DNA of 18,960 bases, taken from the NCBI GenBank assembly GCA_964451095.1, contig CAYVGI010000096.1, positions 1-18,960 of the forward strand. Direction: 5' to 3'. Under the pieces are notes generated by a model. That model did no database searches and had not been told where the DNA came from. It was given only the letters and a program-made list of their open reading frames with translations. The DNA comes from DAOTTY01 sp964451095. GTDB taxonomy: Bacteria; Chloroflexota; Anaerolineae; Aggregatilineales; Phototrophicaceae. Numbering within the stretch: the stretch's first letter is position 1; each line of letters starts with the position of its first letter. Both the position numbers and the translations under genes were made by a program. Shown piece after piece: positions 14,949 through 18,960 of the stretch.

Positions 14949-16031
14949 CTACTCGCCTGCAACGCGCACGGACGACTGCACACGCCCTGCTGCGTCGGTC
15001 AGCGTAGCGATGTCGCCGTCGTCACCCCACACGGCTGTGCTGCGCCCCCAGAACAACGCGACCGGGGTGTTCTCCCCGGCGCGGGTGAACACGGTGATGC
15101 TGCCGTTGGTGAACAGGCGCTGCTCCGGGAAGACAAACTCGTTGCCCTGCGCGTCCGTGAGCGTCCAGTCGGTGATGTCCACGACGCTGCCCCGGTTGAG
15201 AATCGAAACGCCCTCTGTGGTGATGTCCCCAGGGCTGACGAACTCCACGATTTCTAGCTGCGCCGTGACCGCAGTCGCGGCGACGTTTGGCGTGCGGGTA
15301 GGCGTGGGTGTTGCGGTGCGCGTTGGGGTGGGCGTGGCGGTCGCTGCTGGAGTGCCTTCTTCCGTTGCCTCCTCGGTGATTTCTTCCGTAGCGACAACTT
15401 CTTCTGTCAATGCCGCCGCCACGAGTACTTCCTCCGTCACCGCTTCGGTGATCTCCTCAGTCACAACAATTTCTTCCGTGACCGCGGGCGTGCCGACCGC
15501 CGCTAGCAGTTCTTCTATGGGGCAGTTTGGCAGCGGCACAATCAGCACATCACCGATTTGCAACAGTGTTGCGGTTTCCTCAGTTAAGCCGTTCACCGTC
15601 ATGATGGACGCACCGCTCACACCGTACGCTTCAGCGATGGTGAACGGCGCTTCGCCCTCTGCCACCTCGTGCAGCACGCAGCCATCTGGCAGCGCACTAA
15701 CCGTGCTCTCAAGCTCCGGGTTTGCTGCCAGTGTGTCTGGGTCAACGGTTGCGCCGCTAACCTGTGCCGCAACATCCGGGGGGAGCTGCACCTGCGGTAG
15801 GGCAGTTGCTTCAAAGGTGGCAAGCTGGGCGTCTACGGTGCCCTGGGCGGCAAACGCGATGCGCGTCGCGTCGCCGTCGGGGTCGGGCGTGGTGGTAACG
15901 AGAATCTCCACGGTAGCGATTTGGATGCTAGACCCCTCCCCACCAGATGGCAGTACCTGGATTAGACCCAGCGCCACCACTGCGGAGACAACCACATTCA
16001 GGATGATAAAGCCGACGGAACGACCGCGCAT
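14949..16031 (-). CDS. Membrane-anchored LysM-like / TEE-repeat / lamin-tail protein
   Basis: A 360-residue envelope protein. Residues 7-28 form an N-terminal signal anchor after MRGR. Residues 118-167 resemble a degenerate LysM: CVLHEVAEGEAPFTIAEAYG, then IMTVNGLTEE and LLQIGDVLIVPLPNC. Residues 185-226 are a Val/Thr/Glu repeat built on TEE, and 227-250 a Pro/Thr-rich stretch with ATPTPTRT twice. Residues 257-357 match a lamin-tail domain (LTD): LEIVEFVSPG, VSILNRGSVVDITDWTLTD and a GDIATLTDAAG ending. LTDs occur on bacterial surface proteins and nucleases, with an ill-defined binding role. The frame opens upstream to 16097, but AGAGG at 16037-16041 sits five bases before ATG 16031, so I use that start (16034 is possible). 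It heads an operon with the DUF1992 gene. Confidence 0.82.
   Translation of the reverse strand: MRGRSVGFIILNVVVSAVVALGLIQVLPSGGEGSSIQIATVEILVTTTPDPDGDATRIAFAAQGTVDAQLATFEATALPQVQLPPDVAAQVSGATVDPDTLAANPELESTVSALPDGCVLHEVAEGEAPFTIAEAYGVSGASIMTVNGLTEETATLLQIGDVLIVPLPNCPIEELLAAVGTPAVTEEIVVTEEITEAVTEEVLVAAALTEEVVATEEITEEATEEGTPAATATPTPTRTATPTPTRTPNVAATAVTAQLEIVEFVSPGDITTEGVSILNRGSVVDITDWTLTDAQGNEFVFPEQRLFTNGSITVFTRAGENTPVALFWGRSTAVWGDDGDIATLTDAAGRVQSSVRVAGE
15282..15479 (-). repeat. Coding low-complexity TEE and PT repeats
   Basis: This segment of the lamin-tail protein gene encodes seven TEE triplets separated by short hydrophobic spacers, then two copies of ATPTPTRT. DNA copies are imperfect, for example the similar 20-base units near 15300 and 15324. 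The pattern is a flexible acidic linker followed by a possibly glycosylated stalk. Such tracts are prone to length change. Confidence 0.7.
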
Positions 16032-16078
16032 CATGACCTCTTCACACGTCTGGTTACACAAAATGCCAATGCCGTAGA

Positions 16079-16107
16079 AATATAGCACAGCGCCCAAACC
16101 CTCACAA
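16079..16107 (-). promoter_or_regulatory. Promoter of the lamin-tail/DUF1992 operon
   Basis: On the minus strand TTGTGA (16107-16102) and TATATT (16084-16079) are spaced by 17 bases. The start would be near 16072, about 40 bases before ATG 16031. This supports the internal start of the lamin-tail gene, since a start at 16097 would lie inside the promoter. Confidence 0.5.
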
Positions 16108-16124
16108 CCTACCCCCCACCTCCG

Positions 16125-16153
16125 TTGCCGATTGTCCCTTTCCGCAGTAATAT
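16125..16153 (+). promoter_or_regulatory. Possible promoter of the carbamoyltransferase gene
   Basis: TTGCCG (16125-16130) and TAATAT (16148-16153) are spaced by 17 bases, each matching four of six consensus positions. It would give a leader of about 35 bases and lies back to back with the minus-strand promoter at 16079-16107. Confidence 0.35.
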
Positions 16154-16193
16154 CGCTTGCTGTTTACTGATTGACACTTACAGGAGCGCACTC

Positions 16194-17174
16194 ATGCAAA
16201 CCGACTTACGCAATCGTGACCTCATCACGACGCAAGAATGGACAAAAGAAGAAGTTGAAACGTTGTTAGACATCGCCTGGGACCTCAAGCGCAAGCGGGC
16301 AATGGGCGAACCACACGCCTACCTGCGCGACCGTGTGCTGGGTATGTTGTTCTTCTTCAGCAGCACGCGCACCCGCGTTAGCTTTGAGGCGGGCATGGCG
16401 CAGCTTGGCGGGCACGCGCAGTTTATCGAAAGCCGCACCACGCAGATTAGCCACGGGGACACCGCTAAGGAAATTGGCGAGATCATCGGGCGCTACACAG
16501 ACGGCATCGCCATCCGGCAGGTGGACTGGGGCGAGGGCAATCAGTACATCCGGGATGTGGCAGAGGCAAGCCGCGTGCCCGTGCTCAACATGCAGTGCGA
16601 TGTGTACCACCCGTTCCAAATCCTGGCAGACCTGATGACCATCATGGAAAAGTTTGGGCGCAACCTGCGTGGTAGGACAATCAACGTGAGTTGGGCGTAT
16701 GCCAGCAGCTACCAGAAGCCCATCAGTGTGCCGCAGAGCCTGGTGCTGCTGATGACGCGCTTCGGCATGAACGTGCGGCTCACCCGTCCGCCGGAGTACA
16801 AGCTGATGCCAGATATTGTGGAGCAGGCGAAGGACAATGTGAAGCAGCATGGCGGCAGCTTCGAGGTGTTCGACGACTTCGACGAGGGTTTCAAGGACGC
16901 GGACATCCTCTACCCGAAAAGCTGGGGTGCCCTGCTGACCACCACAGACAATGACGAGTCCGCCGCGATTGGCAGGCAATACACGGACTGGATTACGGAC
17001 GACCGCCGCATGGCGCTGGCAAACGACAGCGCGATTTACATGCACTGCCTGCCCGCAGACCGCAACATCGAGGTGACAGACAGTGTGATCGACGGTCCAC
17101 AGAGTGTGGTGTACGATGAGGCAGAAAACCGCTTGCACGTGCAGAAGGCGGCGATGGCGCTGACGATGCGATAG
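16194..17174 (+). CDS. Knotted-type carbamoyltransferase (YgeW/acetylornithine-type)
   Basis: A 326-residue carbamoyltransferase. Carbamoyl-phosphate binding is shown by SSTRTRVSFE (56-65), the segment SRTTQISHGDTAKE (80-93) and HPFQILADLMTI (139-150). Ordinary ornithine enzymes have a DGxNNxxxS loop next; here the sequence is SWAYASSYQKPISVPQS (166-182), closely like E. coli YgeW and related knotted enzymes. DADILYPKSWGAL (235-247) and YDEAENRLHVQKAAMA (307-322) instead recall N-acetylornithine carbamoyltransferase. HCLPADRNIEVTD (284-296) has the catalytic HCLP motif, but E293 stands where that enzyme has a functional Lys. Arginine synthesis is possible, yet the amine substrate is open. ATG 16194 has AGGAG at 16182-16186; an upstream in-frame start at 16125 would overlap promoter sequence. 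Confidence 0.85.
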   Translation: MQTDLRNRDLITTQEWTKEEVETLLDIAWDLKRKRAMGEPHAYLRDRVLGMLFFFSSTRTRVSFEAGMAQLGGHAQFIESRTTQISHGDTAKEIGEIIGRYTDGIAIRQVDWGEGNQYIRDVAEASRVPVLNMQCDVYHPFQILADLMTIMEKFGRNLRGRTINVSWAYASSYQKPISVPQSLVLLMTRFGMNVRLTRPPEYKLMPDIVEQAKDNVKQHGGSFEVFDDFDEGFKDADILYPKSWGALLTTTDNDESAAIGRQYTDWITDDRRMALANDSAIYMHCLPADRNIEVTDSVIDGPQSVVYDEAENRLHVQKAAMALTMR

Positions 17175-17199
17175 GGGTTGCCTCTGGAGATTCCTTGTT

Positions 17200-17230
17200 A
17201 GCGGCGCGGCGGGTGATTCGCTGTGCCGCT
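17200..17230 (+). terminator. Strong hairpin after the carbamoyltransferase gene
   Basis: Positions 17200-17212 can pair with 17218-17230 over 13 base pairs, ten Watson-Crick and three G-U, closing a 5-base loop. It begins 25 bases after the stop codon. No T-run follows, so it may be a non-canonical terminator or a 3'-end stabiliser rather than a standard intrinsic terminator. Confidence 0.45.
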
Positions 17231-17253
17231 GTGATTGATTAGGGGAACCAACT

Positions 17254-17406
17254 ATGCTGGAGGGTTTGGATCAGGTGGGGTGGGAAAGCTGCGGCACGCA
17301 CACCTATGGGACGGTTCACATTTTCCTGACTCAATTGCTGAGAATTCTGAAACTAGAAAGCCTGCCCTCAGCGTGGGCACCCGCGCAATGCGCCCCACAC
17401 GATTGA
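17254..17406 (+). pseudogene. Possible remnant of a HEAT-repeat protein gene start
   Basis: ATG 17254, with AGGGGA 8 bases upstream (17241-17246), opens a 50-codon frame beginning MLEGLDQVGWESC. The related start of some bacterial HEAT-repeat proteins reads roughly MLDGLDDxxWxxLxHAYG. In the next frame the DNA reads KLRHAH, then the first frame resumes with YGTVHIFLTQLLRIL, and a later stretch in the other frame reads SETRKPALS, which resembles DPExRxxAL. The alternation suggests several small insertions or deletions in a decayed gene. The family match is from memory, and the 50-residue frame could also be chance. Confidence 0.35.
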
Positions 17407-17417
17407 CGTGTGATGTG

Positions 17418-17423
17418 TATAAT
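17418..17423 (+). promoter_or_regulatory. Candidate -10 box of the ABC-2 permease gene
   Basis: TATAAT preceded by TGTG, an extended -10-like context, lies 55 bases before ATG 17479. TTGACG at 17403-17408 is only nine bases upstream, too close to serve as its -35. Confidence 0.4.
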
Positions 17424-17478
17424 CAACGGTAGCGGGACGCACACGCATCCCCGTTTGTGTATAGGCTGAGGTTGTACG

Positions 17479-18798
17479 ATGACAAACAATCGAGTTCAGA
17501 GGGTGCCGGAACCCCAGGAGGCGATGACGCCGCGTGAAGCACGCATCCTGAAGGCGGCGGCGGTGCTGCGCTGGGGTGCGGTGATACACGCGCTGCTGTT
17601 GTTTGTGGCGCTGGGTGTGAGCATCGCACAAGGACTGGGCATGAGCTTGCTGCCCACGGTGAAATCGGTGACGTTGTTCCGGTTTGGCGGCGGCGCAGAC
17701 ACCGCGCTTGCCATCACGATGATGCTGATGATGGTGAACATGAGTGCGCTGCTGGTGGTGATGGTGGGGCTGATGGCACGCGAGGTTTGGGGTTTTGTGT
17801 CCATCTGGCTGCTTATCGTTGCCAATGTGGTGCTGGCGATTGTGTTTGGGTACACGCTGGCGCTGGTGGCAGTGCTAGCGGCGCTGGTAGCGGGTATCAT
17901 CGCGGCGGCGGATGTGCGGGCGTATCGCACGAACCCGGTCATGCTGAAGGAACTGCGCGGGCGAATGCGCGGGATGCGGGCGTTTATCGTGCTGACGGTG
18001 TACCTGGGGCTGATGAGCGGCTTTATGGCACTGGCGTACCTCACATTTACATCGCTCATCGGCAATGGGTCTAGCGCGTCTGCCGGGCGGGCAGGCGAAC
18101 TGCTGTTCATTGGCGTGGTGGGCGTGGAGATGCTGCTCATCATCTTCATCGCGCCCGCGTTTACATCAGGTGCCATCACTGGGGAGCGCGAGCGGCAAAC
18201 CTATGATCTGCTGCGCACGACGCTGCTTGCCAGCCCATCGTTTGTCATTGGCAAGCTGGAAAGCGCCTTGAGCTATATTTTGCTGCTGCTGCTGGCGGCA
18301 ATCCCGCTGCAAAGCCTGGCGTTCCTGTTTGGCGGGGTGAGCCAGGCAGAGGTCATCATCGCGTTTGTGATTCTCACTGTGACGGCAATCGCGCTGGGCA
18401 CGGTAGGCATCTACTTCAGCGCCGCCGCGCCACGCACGCTTTCCGCTAGTGTGCGGACGTACACAGTGGCGCTGGTGGGGGCGTTTGCTGTTCCGTTTGT
18501 GATGGGGCTGGTTGTGGGGGGCTTGCAGCGCTGGCTGGGCAGCACATACCCGCTGGTAGACGTGGTGATGACGTACATGCAGCAGATCTTCACCAGCATG
18601 AACCCGGTGCTCACCGCCTGGGAAACCAAACAGTTCATCGAGAACCAACAGCAGATTGGCTTCACGCAACTGACCCTAAGCAATGGCAGCACCATCCCGG
18701 TGGTTTCTCCGTGGATTAGCTTCACGATCATTTATTTGGTGATCTCTGCCGTTTTGCTGGTGCTCACCATCCAGGAGATGCGCAAGGTAGAGGTGTAA
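17479..18798 (+). CDS. ABC-2 family transporter permease
   Basis: A 439-residue integral membrane protein. After a short polar N-terminus, four hydrophobic segments (about 33-55, 78-100, 105-122, 124-145) precede the motif NPVMLKELRGRMRG (152-165), which in many ABC-2 permeases starts the core domain. Six more segments follow, with the conserved cytoplasmic stretch ITGERERQTYDLLRTTLLAS (233-252) that contacts the ATPase. The extra N-terminal helices suggest a two-part protein. ABC-2 permeases work with a separate ATPase; none is next to it here, and it may lie beyond the right edge or elsewhere. The substrate is unknown. ATG 17479 has GAGG at 17468-17471, seven bases upstream. An intrinsic terminator follows. 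Confidence 0.88.
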   Translation: MTNNRVQRVPEPQEAMTPREARILKAAAVLRWGAVIHALLLFVALGVSIAQGLGMSLLPTVKSVTLFRFGGGADTALAITMMLMMVNMSALLVVMVGLMAREVWGFVSIWLLIVANVVLAIVFGYTLALVAVLAALVAGIIAAADVRAYRTNPVMLKELRGRMRGMRAFIVLTVYLGLMSGFMALAYLTFTSLIGNGSSASAGRAGELLFIGVVGVEMLLIIFIAPAFTSGAITGERERQTYDLLRTTLLASPSFVIGKLESALSYILLLLLAAIPLQSLAFLFGGVSQAEVIIAFVILTVTAIALGTVGIYFSAAAPRTLSASVRTYTVALVGAFAVPFVMGLVVGGLQRWLGSTYPLVDVVMTYMQQIFTSMNPVLTAWETKQFIENQQQIGFTQLTLSNGSTIPVVSPWISFTIIYLVISAVLLVLTIQEMRKVEV

Positions 18799-18815
18799 CC
18801 AACCCCTGCTCTAAC

Positions 18816-18907
18816 CCATTTAACCAAAGAATTATGAAAAACGTTGGGGTGCGCAAGAGAACCCTGACGTTTTTTGTTGCATTCTGCCAAATACAAACCA
18901 TTTAACC
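18816..18907. repeat. 10-bp direct repeat flanking the terminator
   Basis: CCATTTAACC occurs at 18816-18825 and again at 18898-18907, either side of the terminator, within an AT-richer gap. With two more bases on the left the match continues with one mismatch. It may be chance. Confidence 0.3.
18837..18875 (+). terminator. Rho-independent terminator after the ABC-2 permease
   Basis: Positions 18837-18850 pair with 18861-18874 over 14 base pairs (two G-U) around a 10-base loop. The 3' arm runs into six T (18870-18875), and the A-run of the 5' arm would allow partial use in the opposite direction too. It lies about 40 bases after the permease stop, so it would end that transcription unit. Confidence 0.8.
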
Positions 18908-18960
18908 GCACATTCCGCAGCTAGAATTTGAAATTTGAGGATTTATAACGGGTCAGAGAG

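Larger units (their letters stand above)
17175..17478 (+). other. Intergenic stretch with hairpin, decayed ORF and promoter
   Basis: This 304-base gap holds, in order, a strong hairpin (17200-17230), a short reading frame that looks like the damaged start of a HEAT-type gene (17254-17406) and a TATAAT box (17418-17423). No intact gene of normal size is present. I see no tRNA or riboswitch in it. Confidence 0.6.

Noticed and set aside
15010..16077. Long plus-strand reading frame (355 codons) opposite the lamin-tail protein gene
   Set aside because: Its product is a Ser/Val/Thr-rich low-complexity antisense image of the TEE/PT-coding strand; the minus-strand protein has recognisable domains, an SD and a promoter.
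16032..16097. Upstream extension of the lamin-tail protein to 16097
   Set aside because: It would place the start codon inside a good promoter and has no SD, while AGAGG precedes ATG 16031.
16266..17138. Minus-strand reading frame (290 codons) opposite the carbamoyltransferase
   Set aside because: The plus-strand gene is a clear enzyme; the antisense product shows no motif and reflects GC-rich codon structure.
18921..18960. Promoter for a gene beyond the right edge
   Set aside because: TTGAAA (18928-18933) and TATAAC (18944-18949) are only ten bases apart, and no coding start is visible before the window ends.

Overview
The window reads as a chromosomal segment of a GC-rich bacterium, most likely a member of the Chloroflexota close to the Anaerolineae. 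This is inference. It rests on Pro/Thr-rich lipoproteins with a short C-terminal domain I associate with that phylum, a LysM-like plus lamin-tail surface protein, an ArnT-like glycosyltransferase with a soluble tail, HerA-type ATPases outside archaea, and many Shine-Dalgarno-led genes with TATAAT-like -10 boxes. I see no phage, transposase, CRISPR array, rRNA or tRNA.

Layout. Positions 32-1351 hold three small genes: an OsmC-family peroxidase, a peroxiredoxin-like gene broken by what looks like one inserted A at 675, and an orphan HicB-like protein. The HicB-like stop codon abuts the start of a GT39-type membrane glycosyltransferase (1352-3262). That gene overlaps a HerA/DUF87 ATPase (3255-4964). 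A degenerate histidine-kinase-like protein (5075-5992) and a Pro/Thr-rich lipoprotein (6089-6763) follow, each behind its own promoter-like sequence.

Positions 6834-12425 form a tight four-gene operon. It encodes a large six-hairpin glycosidase-like protein with an inserted beta-rich segment, a soluble PAS histidine kinase, a homoserine-kinase-like GHMP protein with altered signature motifs, and a GH5-like lipoprotein that appears to lack both catalytic glutamates. A MsbA-type ABC exporter (12629-14455) has a promoter framed by a perfect 9-bp inverted repeat. Tail to tail with it lies a two-gene minus-strand operon: the LysM/TEE-repeat/lamin-tail protein and a DUF1992 protein. Divergent from that operon is a carbamoyltransferase of the 'knotted' type (16194-17174). 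A gap with a strong hairpin and a decayed HEAT-type gene start leads to an ABC-2 permease (17479-18798), which ends at a good intrinsic terminator.

The main theme is divergence from catalytic templates. A broken peroxiredoxin, a kinase-like protein without an ATP lid, a GHMP protein with three altered motifs, a GH5-like protein without its glutamates and a carbamoyltransferase with mixed YgeW-like and acetylornithine-type features all lie within 17 kb. I found no single clearly new multi-gene system. The best candidates for follow-up are the 6834-12425 operon, the carbamoyltransferase, and the two places where an inverted repeat overlaps a ribosome binding site (464-522 and 1098-1140).
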